A stretch of 64,000 nt of DNA, from assembly GCA_023213315.1 (NCBI GenBank), contig JAKCPI010005103.1:110138-174137 (forward strand), given 5' to 3'. The notes beneath the pieces are model-generated. The model made no database searches and was not told the DNA's origin. It saw only the letters and a program-made list of their open reading frames with translations. The DNA comes from Euborellia annulipes (Eukaryota; Arthropoda; Insecta; Dermaptera; Anisolabididae). Shown piece by piece: positions 1 through 13,600 of this stretch (positions within the stretch are counted from its first letter, which is position 1; every line of letters starts with the position of its first letter). Position numbers and translations under genes: made by a program.

Positions 1-1484
1 TTCTGAAGAAATGTTAAGGCTAAAATATTCCTTTTCATCCCTCCAAATATTTTTCGTGGCCCTATAATTAACGAAATGAAAAGGGGTGGAAATAAGTAGG
101 GGGCTCCCGCCCGAAAACGGTACGTGGTGGGAGAAAACGGAGGTCATATTTGGATTCAGGAGGTCATTTTACTTAAGAATCTGAAGGAATTATCTCGGGG
201 CTGAAAAGTTTCATTTTGCCTCAGTGTAATAGGGGGGGAAAATGACTGTTAACTATAGTTAACTAACCATGACTGTTCTTAAACTGACTATTATTAATTA
301 CAGGATCATTCATTCCCCTTATTATTCGCAACCCTTAAGACTCGAACCTTGATTTAAGACAACCAAAACGTATTTTTTAAATGATCTTTTTAATAAAATT
401 GAATGACTACTTTGGAGACAAAACTTCATACAGCTAAACTCAGAGCTTGCTTGAGTCTTTAATAGCATCAATTCTACTTTAAAAATCAGAAAGATATTTG
501 TTCTTAATCTTTATAAAACATATCAACTCTAGACATGGTATTCTATTTAATCAAATAACTTTTACTCATTAGTTGTTTTAATACGTATATTTTAAGTCCT
601 TTTCAAATTAATTTCACTTTCAACTATTTCTGGAATTTTCATTTTTTATTAAATTCACTTGACATTTCTCTAAAGAAGATTTAAATAAGTATCACTTTTC
701 TTTTCTTTTTCTGGTTTTGATTAAAATAAAAAAAATCTGGTGTGACTGATCGCACTGCACACTTTTTTCTCTGTGCTTATCACACCGGACATAAGTAAGA
801 GTAAGTAAAAAAAAGTCGAGGCTCTTGGACTGTGGATTCATATGTTAACAAAAAGAATTATGACAAACCATTTATAAAAAAAAAATATTATCTAATTTAT
901 GTTGTGATACGCTTAGACTTTTTCAAATGTTTCTCGGCTGTCTCTTTAACCCTAAAGATAAACACAATTTGTCATTTGTTGACATTCCACCTGCGCCCAA
1001 CGGAGGGAGAACTTACTTTTACAAACATTATGATTATTAATTGTCTAAATTAAAATAAATTCCCATGAATTAAAATAAAAAAAATAATAATATTTTTATT
1101 TTATATTAAGTTATTTATAAGAGAAAATGAAAGAGTTACTTATGACTTAAAAAAAGTGGTTGGCATATATTAAAAGTTTAAATACCAAACAAAACATAGT
1201 TTAATAAATATTAAGATAATATTTGGACTGGTGGCCAAATGCATACAAATGCCGAAGGCCAATAAATACTGTAAATAAATAAATAAATAAATAAATTAAA
1301 TTCATAAGTTCAAAATTTTCAACTTGTCCAACGGACCTAATAGTCAAAGACCGCGAAGCTTCTTTCTTTTTAAGTCAATAAACAAACTACCCAAAAAAGT
1401 GAAAAATATAGGCTTTTATAATATTGATATTTTAAACTTGCACTAAATGACAAAGGTTTTTAATGAAGTTTTTTTTTTTTTCAG
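1..1484. other. Intron sequence upstream of the first visible exon
   Basis: AT-rich with no exon seen. A fragment at about 1238-1305 ends in (AAAT)n and resembles the 3' tail of the SINE-B family (40609). A GC patch at 60-130 is unassigned. Confidence 0.6.
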
Positions 1485-1650
1485 GCGTGATCAATGGCCT
1501 TTATTTTCTTCATACACCTGTTGGCAGCAATTGCTGTCACAAACACGAACTCTAAGCAGAGATCATGCAGCTCTGAGTGAACTCTATTCCACCCATCTGG
1601 TCAGCCGTCTCGGACAAGTCACTGAAGATGTACAGAGAATTTATCGAAGG
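1485..1650 (+). CDS. srGAP: srGAP exon a: F-BAR helix
   Basis: The acceptor is a long T tract ending in cag; the donor is AGG|gtgagt. The exon starts with the third base of a codon and ends in phase 0 (residues 1-55). It contains CWQQLLSQTRTLSRDHAAL and TEDVQRIYRR, which match the F-BAR region of srGAPs around the conserved 'SRDHA' segment. The preceding exon, carrying the start codon, is not in the window. The following intron is about 27 kb. Confidence 0.92.
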
Positions 1651-4600
1651 GTGAGTTTCAAACTAATTACTCAAATTTGTAGAATTAGCCTAAAGGCCTC
1701 CCAAAGCCTTCAAACAGGCCGTGGGAACAATATAATTATATATACTAAAGCCAATTAGTTCCGTTCAAAATTGCTAAAAAGCTTGGGCATTAAGCGCCGA
1801 AAAATGTTCAGATGAGTTAGTGCTTTTTATTATAAATTTTTTGAATAAGTGGAGGACGATCACAAATTACCAGAACTACCATTTCTTTCTTTATAATCAT
1901 ATCACTTGCATCTCTTCAACCAAAAGTGGCTTGGCTTTTTCTAATTAAGAATGAGTGCCAGTCCCGTAAAAAGGACTTAACCCAAAATAGAAAAATATTA
2001 ATTTAAACAATAATCTCTTACCATTAGGCTATATGCTATGTAAAGTTGAAGTTTTAGGATATCCTGAAAGTTTGAACAAATCCTTAGAACGGTCAATGGA
2101 ATACATGGGCGTAGCCAGGGGAGGCAGGGGGCCATTGCCCCCCCCCCCCTATGGCTTGTCCTAAAAATTTGGGAATTTCTTTTTTAACGCCCCAATCCAC
2201 TACATTAATTTAATTTTTTTTTATTTAAATAAATAAATAATAATCTATGTATATATTAATTGCAACCCCCCTCCCGTCTCGCCCTAACGAGGGGTTGCCC
2301 CCCCCTAACAAGATGTCTGGCTACGCCCATGATGGAATAAATTCGATATAATATAGTCCTATATTTGTTTAAATTTATTTATAAATAAATAAGAATCCAA
2401 AAACCCCCGCTAGGGCAGAACACAGTTTAAAACCGGCCTTAGGGCACCCTAAAAAATAACATGGAAACATTAAAGGGCCAAATAGAATTAATAAGTTGAG
2501 AAATTTCTATTGCATTTAAAGTTGTCTTCCCACTTAAAGAAAATTAAATTAATACTTAAAATATTAGTATTACTTTCTCTTACCTCTATATATATGTTAA
2601 TATATAGAGAGAGAAAGTAGGTATTGGTTTCATGTCAAAAATTCGATGTCGAGAATTTGAAGGATATACACGTTTTGAGGTCCCCTGAATCCAAAAAAGT
2701 AGTTTTCGAGACATGGATGGATGAATGGATTAGATATAGGCGCGGTCTCCTCGCTTTTGAGGGTCCAGGCACTTAGGTCACCAATGTGGGCCCCTTGTGC
2801 CATTTCGCTGGATCGCTACTCGATCCTTATACGCCCCCCTCAACCAGCCCAGCCTCGCAAAGAAATCTAAAAGCCTATTGGGGGGGGGATCGCATGAATA
2901 TCCTTGGGTTCCAAAATTGAACTTCCCAATGTGGATAATCTAGTTGATGTCACCGCCTGACAACTACAAATAATATGTGTTGGGGTTTCATCTTCTGATT
3001 CGCAGCCCCTACATAAGGGGCTGTCCTTTGGACCTATTATTTTTAGGTGTCTATTTAGCCTACAGTGTCCTGTAATAAGTCCTACGTAGGTTGATAACTT
3101 CTCTCTAGTTTGTTGCAGGCAAAAGCGAGCCCTCCTGTTTTAAATCAGCTTTTTTTTTTCTAAACGCAAAACCTTTTTTTTTTAGCTTAAGGTGCGCGTC
3201 TCGGGGTGCTAATTTTTGGGACTTTCCAGTTGCCACAATTTTGAAGCTATCGACCTCAATTTTTTTTTAAATTAAAGCTATTTAAAATATCTACAACTTA
3301 TAGAAGCCCTTTTTTTTGATTTTCGAAAAAAAAATTTTTTTTTTAGATTAATCGCATTAAATAAAAGATATTTTAAAAAAGGAGCTCTATAAGTTGTAGA
3401 TAATTAAATTAGTAATCATTGTGTTAAAAAATAATTAATTTTTTGCCTTTAATTAATTAGCTGGAAAGTCTAGAATGAAATGCAACAAGTTACGTGTTTT
3501 CCTATGGGGGAACACTAACGCCATCTGGTGCCGCCTCGAGTCAATCGTGCTTTAACGGTTTTTCGAGACGCGCACCTTAATAATAATACTTAAAATATTA
3601 GTATTACTTTCTCTTACCTCTATATATATGTTAATATATATAGAGAGAAAGTATTGGTTTCATGTCAAAAATTCGATGTCGATATTTTGATGGATATACA
3701 CGTTTTGAGGTCCCCTGAATCCAAAAAAGTGGTTTTCAAGACATGGTCTGTCTGTCTGTCTGTCTGTGTGTCTGTGAACAAAATATCTCAAGAACGAAAA
3801 GAGCTAGAAGGTTGAAATTTTATATTTAAGTTAGGCACCCCATGGGACGTGACACGAAGCTTTTGAACAAAATCGACCAAAGAGTACTAGTAGGCTACTT
3901 TACTGATGCCCTTTTTCAGTTTTTTTTTTCGATTTTCTCAAAATTCGCTCCAACGATTTTTTTTTTTAAATTCAAAAATCAATTATTTTTTAGATGCTCT
4001 TTAAAATGTATATTCTCATTTTGTGATTGAAATATTCTGAAGACCACTTTACTCTTGTACTCCATAGAAAAGATAGGAGAAATGGCTGCCATGATAACAA
4101 AATTTAAATTTTTTCACATAGGCCTATTTATAAATTTTACATCGCCCTCGGGGCTTGGCGTAGAGGTTAGCGTGCTAATCTCGTTCGTATACCAAACATC
4201 GCGGGTTCGGACCCCAGGCAGTCCGATGATTTTATTTAAGGTTGTTCGGACATTAAAGCACTTGAGTAGATTAAAAGCTAATTTTTTAATATGTTATTAA
4301 TCACTATCAAATACGTATAAAATAAAATTTTGAAGCAGATCTGACACAGGGTTATCGTGTAATTAATTTTTAAAAAATTGAAATTTAACATGTAGCCTAT
4401 GGGGAATAACGACGAAACGCACACATATCGAATTATATAGGCATCTGTGCAAATGATACAAAAACAAAAAAACTTACATTTTATTAATTCACTTCCGAGG
4501 AATACGTTAAAAATAAAACCAAAAGTTTCTGCCGACCGCTTTTAAAGATATTTTAACAAGAAAGTCAAAAAATTCTCCAAAATGACAGTCGCTAATATTT

Positions 4601-7600
4601 AAAAATAATGAATTCTCGAGAGTCAGACCAGCCTGGCAACGTCGCATAGCATAAGTGTCTTATCTCTATGTCAGATACATTTTTTTTTTTTCAATTTTAC
4701 AATATTTTTCTCGCAAATCGTCCATTGTGTTTAAACTGATTTGCATTAAACATTGTAATATATTAAATAAAATAAAATTTAAGGCGTTTAAGATTTAAAA
4801 TAGATAGTTGATGAATGCAATGTTGCCAGTTCTATATTACGTGAAAAACTACTCAAGTCGAAAGTCATTCATTTATTATTTTTGGTAATTAAATTATTAA
4901 CTTAATCCAATTATAAACTATGATAGGCCACGACTAAATTATAATAAGGAATTTTGGCATTCAAATTTTTAATTTTATTTAAAAAAAATTTAGATTCTAT
5001 TATGACTTACGATGTACTATCCGAACAACCTTAAATAAGAAATCCTGGACCTTAATATAGAAAAATTCATAAATAACGGTTATCGTCAGTCTTATATGAC
5101 CTAAGTTGCCGAAAAGACTGTGTGAATGAGAAAAAAGTGTGAATGTTTAAAAAAAAAAAAAAATTTTACATCTTGAAAATCGAACGGACCGTACTGTCGG
5201 AAACTAAATACATGTCGACTGGGGTGACAAGCACAGTACACAACTTTCGATTACCGAAGGTAAGAGAAAGTTATGTGCTGTGCGCCAGTCACACCAGATT
5301 TTTTTTTATTTGATTTTAACCACTACGTAACACTACTATACCTATAATAAATAAATGTTTTTCTTTCTAACATATTAAACTAACAATCGGATATTCTTAA
5401 TAATTAAATTGCAAAGGGAAAATGTTTTTTTTTTTTTTTTAACACTCACTTTTTTCTCATTCACACTCAACACTCACACACACATTCATACAGTCTTTTG
5501 GGCAACTCAGGCCATATAAGACTTTATACGATAACCGTTGTTATTTATAATATCTATTGGGGGACCAGGCATTTCTATTTAAGCCATTTGGTATCCAACT
5601 ACACTAAGCCCCCGAGGGCAGGGAAATGTTTATTTTTGTGATGTGCATTAACAAAAACTCGGATATGTATGCAGGGCTTTTAAAATTTATTAAAGATCTC
5701 TCCTCCCTCTAATATCGACGTTTCGGAATCACAATGACTTCCTCTTCAAGATAATGCGATGTCAATCAATTTTCCACCTCGATTTCGACATAGTTATCAA
5801 TTTTACCGCTTCTGGGCCTGCAAGCAAGGGAATCTTGTCTGACAAAGAACGAAGAGATACGTAATAGTCTACATTTTAAAAGCCTTATACAAATCTTCCA
5901 GTTTTTATTAACACCCATCTCACCATCTGCTTCATACATTAATCTATACTTAATTTAAAAGGACCTCTCAATTTCGTTATAAAATTATGATTAATAATGT
6001 CTTAATTTTGGTTATTTTTCAATTTCCAATATTAAAATATTCAAAAAGAGAGAGGTGGGGGTTTGTTTTTTCATTCTTTTCATATTAAAACCTACTTCAA
6101 AACTTTAGAGATAAAATTTCAGCAAGTTTTCTTTTCATATCATACTTTTTATCTGTTATTTAATTAGGTATATTGAAATCTTTGGCGAACTTTTTAGTTT
6201 ATTCTCTCTTAGATTAAATGGGTAGAGAATTTATCGGAAGATACTTTATCCCCTTGATAAATATAACATTAGAAAGAGGCCCGAAAGTGAGAAGGAGATA
6301 TTGTAGAGAGGATAAGTCTCTTATCAAACAACTCCACAAGCCAAGCGGGAAAAAAAATTATCTAAATATTACACTCTCCCATTATACATTTCAATGGTTT
6401 TATATATACTTAATATAAATGGTTTTTTACTCTTTTTGTTCTTATTTTTTAAATAAAAAAAAAAATAATAATTTCCCTAATAAAAATTTTATTTTTTTAA
6501 TTTAAAATAATAAGAATAAAAAATCTCTTTTGCCAGATTTTTTTGTCTCGACATATATTTAGCTTCCGACAGAACATTAGAATTCAAGAAGATTTATAAA
6601 CATAAAAAAATATTTATATTTTGTTACCATGGCAACCTCCTATCTTTCCTGTCAAATACAAGAGAGCTTGTCCCCGGTTCGCTTCCCGTTCCAAGAGAAA
6701 AAAATTTATTTCAACTGAATTGATTTCCAATCATTTGAAATAAAGATCCAAATGGCCTTAGATGTCGAGGAAACCTTAAAACAAATTAAAAAAAAAATAG
6801 GTAATATGTGCGTCAAACACTCTTCTCAGGTGTCAGGCTCACCGGCGAATAAAATAAAATAAAAAAATTCATTTTAAAGTGAAACTTTTATTACATCGCC
6901 TCAAATTTTTTCGCCCATATATCAGCATGTCGCATTACAATTTTTAATATAAAATTTTAAAAATTAAAACTTCCCATACAAATTTGATATAATGTCTCAA
7001 ATTAGATAACAAATATGAATACGACTTTGGTCAAATTTATTTATTCATTTTCATTTAGTCAACTTATTTGTTTAGATTGTCTTAGAAAAGAGTTTTTTTA
7101 TTTTTTTTAATCAAGAGTTCAGAAAACTAAGTTCTCTCATGGGAAATAATATTTCGGAATAAATACAACCGTGTTTAACTAGTTCAAGGATATGACCAAG
7201 TAAATGCTCTTGCCAAGACAATATGAGATGAAGACCATTATTAAAAGTCTTGAATTATTTGAACTGTCAGAAATGTTGATTCTTAAATTAAATCATGCCA
7301 AGCCTAGTCTGGATCTTAAATGAAGGAAACATCAAGATCACATTTCATTTGATTTAATTTTACCGTTTAGATCCTCAGTCTTATTCCATTACCACCCAGC
7401 TATTATCACTCAGCTCGTTTCTAATTACGAACTAAACTTATTCTGAAGGAAATAATCTTATTGAAGAGAACTTTTGGGATGTAACTTATACCTTTCATAA
7501 TGAAAGGCCTTTGGTTAATAACAATTTGGCCTACGAACATTTCCTTCTCTTCTTTTGTTTAAAAATTGATTGTTTACAAAGTCATAATATAGTAATTGCG

Positions 7601-10600
7601 GAAAATTTTCTCCTTTACACATTTTATTTATTGAAATTATTTATTTTCTTCAATACATAGGTAGTTTTTTACTTTCTCTTACCTATATATGTAAAATATA
7701 TAGAGAAATTATAATATTTTTAGACATCTTTGGCCTTACATAGCCTTTAATCGATACTTTTCAATTATGATATATAGACCTACCTATTTACAAGTGGAAC
7801 GAGCCCGTCTTCGGCGGGCTTTTCCTCTTGCCCAGGGTATTCTCCGCCCCCTGGGCCTCCTTGCTCGCCTTCGGTGAGCAAATGCATCAATATTATTCTT
7901 GCTCATTGTTTGAAATTTTAAATTTCCCTCTCTGACTTGTTGTCATGTCAAAAATTCGATGTCGAGATTTTGATGGATCTTCACGTTTTGAGGTCCCCTG
8001 AATCCAAAAAAGTAGTTTTCGCGACATGGTCTGTCTGTGGGCGTGTGGGTGGGTGTGTGTTCAATTTTAAGCATGAAGGAATTGAGCTACGAGGTTGAAA
8101 TTTTATATTTAAGTTAAACACCTCCCGGGACCGAAAAAATAAGCTTTTAATCAAAATCGGCCAAAGAGTACTAGTACTTTACTGATGTACTTTTTCAGTT
8201 TTTTTTTTCGATTTTCTCAAAATTCGCTCAAACGATACAAATCATTTTTATAAAAATATAGTCATATAGCCTATAAATTAACAATATAGTTGAATTCAAC
8301 TTAAAGAAAAAACTATAGCTTCATTTTTCTTTATTTTTTACCAATATAATTTTTATTTTGGAGTTTAGGCTTTCACAGTTGTTAGTTATCATTAATAAAA
8401 GAAATTGATTTTCGATTTAACTGGTTTATTTGTAAAAATTCAACGTTTCTGCCACTTTGTGGCCTCCTTCAGGTTCAATTTACATCTGGTGTAGCAGATC
8501 ACAGATGTAACAAACTTTGTAACCTTAACTGAATTGTACCTGAAGAAGGCCACAGAATGAGTTGCCGAAACGTTGTAATTTTTACAAATTAGCCACAGTT
8601 AAACCGAAAATCAAATTCTTTTATTAAGTATAATTATTAATCTACAAAACTCCTTATGTTCGGCAACGCGCAATTTTTTCGGAAAATTATTAGTCTACTA
8701 TTAGTCTATAATGATTAGAGAATATTTTATTACTTAACTACATAACCACATTTAAAGAACTATAAATGACAATTAATCAATATTTACTCCCGATTATTAG
8801 TTAGAAAAAGAGTTGTCCTTGACAATAAGTGATCCTGGGCAGGTGGTCGCCGATCTTGGTGTGCATATTTAATGATAGCGAAACACGCGAACGAGGTGTG
8901 CTCAGGACTTGCGGACAGGTGCAGGTGTTTAGCCGAGATTCAAACCTGGGCCAAGCAGCTGCTTGCTTGCATTTGGCAACGGGCGACACCAATCTTCATT
9001 TACATTTTAATCCACGTCTTTCTTTATAGCCACTAAATTTGATCAAGATTTCAATAACAATTTGTTTTTTCATTTTATTATTATTATTTTTAGTCCTGTC
9101 TAGTTAGAGAATATCAACATAATTTTATGAACAAAAGAGTGTAAGCAATAGATGCAAATAAAATAAAAGGCCTCCGGATTTCTTGTAATTATTATAATTA
9201 TTCTCAAGTTTTTTTTATATATATAGCAAATTTTATAAATTAGTTTTAAAAATACCTTTCCATTTAATACATTGTATTTAATTTATTGGTAGCGTGATTT
9301 CTTTTTAACAATTTTTTTTTCGTTAAATTTTACTCACCATCATCAGCTTTATAATTACTGTACTTTTAACACAACATAATTAAACGTGTATTACAACGAT
9401 AACAATATGCTATAAACTAAGATATTTATAAAATTGATCACAAACTCTTAATGAGAAGCGCTCGAAAAAAAAATCAATCTGATTTCTCACTCTCACTCCA
9501 CCCCGCATTTTATTACCTAACAAATTTATAAAGTCAAAAAATCTGGTGTGACTGGCGCATAGCACACAATTTTCTCTTATCCTTCGATAAGAAAAAGTTG
9601 TGCACCGTGCTTGTCAGACCAGATTTTTTGTGTCGAGATATTTTTTTTCTCACACTTTTTTTTCCCATTCACACTCACATACACACAGTCTTTTCGGCAA
9701 CTTAGGCCATATAAGACTTTTTACGATAACCGTGATTATAAATATATATAAATATATTTGGGTCCAGGCATTCTTATTTAAACCATTTGGCATCCAAATG
9801 GCTTAAATAAAATCATCGGATTGCCTGGGGTCCGGACCCGCGACGTTTGGTATACGAGGTTAGCACGCTAACCTCTACACCAAGCCCCGAGGGCTTGAAA
9901 ATTTTATTCTCATATTTGGAGCATCTAAAAAATAGTAGAGGTCTATATGAATTATAATCTTAAAAAAAAAAAAAAGTGCTAGTAATTTTTGGCCGATTTT
10001 GTTTAAAAGCTTATTTTCACTACTTCGAGGGGTGCCTAACTTAAATATAATATTTCAATCTCCACACATACACACAGACCAATTTGCGGGACCCATTTTT
10101 TTTAATTAAGGGGACCTCAAAACATGTATATCCATCAAAATCTCGACATCGACTTTTTCTCAAGAACGCAATACTTTCATATTTCACATATAGAGTAAGA
10201 GAAAGTAAAAGAAAAACAAAGATACTCCCTCCCCCTCTACCACATTATCTATCTAATCTTCGGATGGTTGGTTAAAAAGCATTTTGTGGACTCAGTAGCA
10301 CTCACCTCTTCCGAAATAATTATCCTATTCCTCTTTTTATGGACATTTTTTATTGCTAATTTATATTCATAATTCGTACGTAAATATTCTAATAAATAAT
10401 TTTAAATTTTTAAAAAACGTTATTTTTCAAATAACAATATACTTATTTCATATTATAAATCCGCGAAATAGTGTTAAATGAAAGAATAAGCTGGGACTTA
10501 GGTTGTGTTGGTTGCCGTCTTCGCAGGGGCTATTCACTTGAGCGAGTTCTTACGTATAGCACTATAGTGCTTTATTATATTGGTTTGCTTACCTGAAATT

Positions 10601-10631
10601 TTTCTATCAATCCTATAAAGAACGTTCCTTG

Positions 10632-10668
<37 letters not shown>

Positions 10669-13600
10669 CATATATAATTTTTTTTGGAACGCTTCATCAA
10701 CTCCAAAGTTTTTTTAGTTCTTTAAACACAATCCACACTAATTAAAAATTCTTTTTATTCTGAATTATAATAAAATCTTAATTGGCAATAAAAAATTGTA
10801 AGATTTCTTGTTTACTAATTTCAAGATCCAATTACTTGTTTATTACTATAAAGTTACATTTATGGTTAAAACAAATCGATTCTAATGGCTTGATTTTTTA
10901 AATAAACAACTTAATAGTTTTTTAAATGGTGCTTTAAGAGGGGGGAAAAAATAAACATGTTACTTTCTTAATTCTTTTTTAACAGTTGAAAAAAGTGAAG
11001 AATTTGTAAGGTAGCTGTAAATAGAAGGGTGTGGATGTTCAGCGATGAATCCCTAGGGAGGTCTGTCTCCAAATCAGGACCCACCCTTGCCCTAACCTTT
11101 CCCTAATCTAACTATTCTAAATCCCTAAAATAGGGTCCATAGATGAGGGATGTTGCTAGCCACAAGTGGTTGTTTAGGGTTTGATTTTTCCGACAGTGAT
11201 GCTATTTTTAGAAATAATTAACTTGAAAATTTCATAATTTAATAAAATAAAGTATTTTTATGTTCCAGAGACTACTATTAGTAATAAATAGAGTTTCAAA
11301 TAAAATTTCACTTAATTATTTTTAATTGATTGAAGGAATTAGGATGTCACAGCGACTCTTGATGAGAGAGTGTTAATATATAGTTAGGGATGAAACGATA
11401 CCACTGAGGTAGCTATACTTTTACTCGATACTGTATAGGTCGCTAAGTATCGATACCAACTTGGTATCGATTGAAAAGTATCGATACTTACTCGTATTGG
11501 TCAATGTTTTCATACAATGAAATTTACGAAATAAAATGTAAATGTTCTTCCGACCTAACTAATTGCTAAAGTACATCGAGTATCGATACGATATATTTTT
11601 GACCGATACCTACTACTCGATTCCAAAATTACTTGGTATCGAAAGAAAAGTATCAAGTACTAGTATTTACTCGTATCATTTCATCCCTATATATAGTCTA
11701 TATAAATTTAAAAAATCATTCAATCAATTAAAAATAATGTCTACACAGTAAGAATCCTTGAATGTAATTATTTTTATTATCACCTAAAGCAGACATAGGC
11801 CTACATATAAACTAGCGGCCGTAGAGAGTCGTGCGCTCATTGGTTGGTCACCGTAGTTGGCTTTTGCACCTTGTATTTTATATGAGAGCTGAAATCTTTA
11901 TTGCAAATTTAAAATATTCATCCCTTTGCATGGATTTGGCTTTATTTTGACACCCTTTTATTCTGAGTTGCCTTCTAAACATCGAGATTAAAATTTATAG
12001 ATTTTTTTTTTTATATTTATTGTCCTTATTTTTTACCTTTACAAATTTACAAATTATCTTCTTTTTTTCTAGTTTATATAGTACTATGGCAAATTTAGTA
12101 AAAGTAAATAAATATTTAATTTTGCATTTTCTAAATAAACCCTCATGGATTGTTTTTAATGAGAGAACTCTAATTACCATCACTTGTTTTAGAAAGTTGA
12201 TAGTGCTTTATTTGAAAAATCCCTTCTTCGTTGTCTTTATTTATTTTTCTTCGCTTCACCAATCCTCATGTTTCCCTCATTCTATCGATCTCATTAGAAT
12301 TTTAAGACCATCGCATGTTCTTGTTAAGGAGACTTTCGAACACTTCTCTCAGCTCAATTAATTCCTGATCAAAATCTCAATGAGAAAACTTCTCACTCTC
12401 CAACCCCATTAAATAATTAATAAGACGATATCGCTTTTAGAGGACGTTGAATGCTAGTTATTGATAACCTGATAGCAGGAAGGTATCAAGCCAAAAAAAA
12501 AAAAAAAAAAAATGCCAACGACGACTGAATGCAAATGTCTCTTAAAATCACTACTAGTTGTTTAGTTAGACAAAAGAGAAACGTGTAACTCTCTGAATTA
12601 GTTTTGGTTCTTGATTGGGCTTGATTATTTCCAGGTTCGCTGGAATTTGCGAACTTATTAACTAATTAACTATCTCTCACTCTATAATCAAATACAATTT
12701 ATTATACAGTAGAACCTAGCTAAGTTCAAAACCTCCGTAACTTGAAAATTTTTTCAATTCCCTTCCCTTGAAAGCGTAAAACCTCTATTACTTAAAGAAC
12801 AAAACCTCTGTAACTTAAACAAATATTTTAAGCATAGCCCTCGATAACTTAAAATAATATTTTGGTGACCTCTATAACTTAAAGTATTTCTTTACATATC
12901 ATCGAAAAAATAGTTGATGCAGAAAATCAAAAATACATGAAGCAAAAAAAAATTACTGATTTTTTTGTAAATAAATAAATCTATTAATTTAATTTATATT
13001 TAACTAAACTATTCTAAATAAACAAATAGATCAAACGAAATTCCTTTTTCACTCACGTGTCTAAAGTCAATAAACCTCGGTACGTTAAAAATTATATTCA
13101 ATAACCTCTCTAACTTCAACTCTCGATAAGTAAAAAACTCGATAACTCAAATTTCTAACCGTTTCCCTTGAACTTTAACTTATTGAGGTTCTACTGTAGT
13201 ACAATTAATAATACAAAGCCTTAACTACTTTGCCATTATATAAAATATTGTTTCAAACCAATTAGATTTATATATAGCAAACAGGGTGGTATTCAGTGGG
13301 TGGAAAATATACGAGTTTAATCGCCTTCCTCCCCGAAATCTTAAAATAAATAAATAAATAAATCGTTCAATAATAATAAAAAATAAATACAGATACTATA
13401 TTTAAATTTTAAAGTTTTAGAAATCGATTCTTTAAAATGTAAGCCTGTGCTATTCTTTAAAATTTTATTTATGAATTTGAATATTTGATAAAGAACATTT
13501 TATTTGGAAACTTACATTCTTTTTCTCAATTTATTATCTAATAAAAAGGATATAAATTAGAATAGGTTTTGTTTATCTAATTTCTTGTCAACTAGATGAA

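Larger units (their letters stand above)
3588..5305 (+). mobile_element. Pal-1 element interrupted by SINE-A and a TTAA MITE
   Basis: Left part 3588-4142 has the palindrome head, a (GTCT)n microsatellite and the conserved interior; right part 5157-5305 has the AAAATCGAA...CTGTCGGAAACTAAATACATGTC segment and the terminal hairpin around CTTTCGATTACCGAAGG. SINE-A sits between them, and the SINE is itself split by the element 4240-5029. Confidence 0.85.

Noticed and set aside
8801..9029. Complementary open frames of about 65 codons on both strands
   Set aside because: Single GC-richer island with a B-box-like word; better explained as a SINE fragment.
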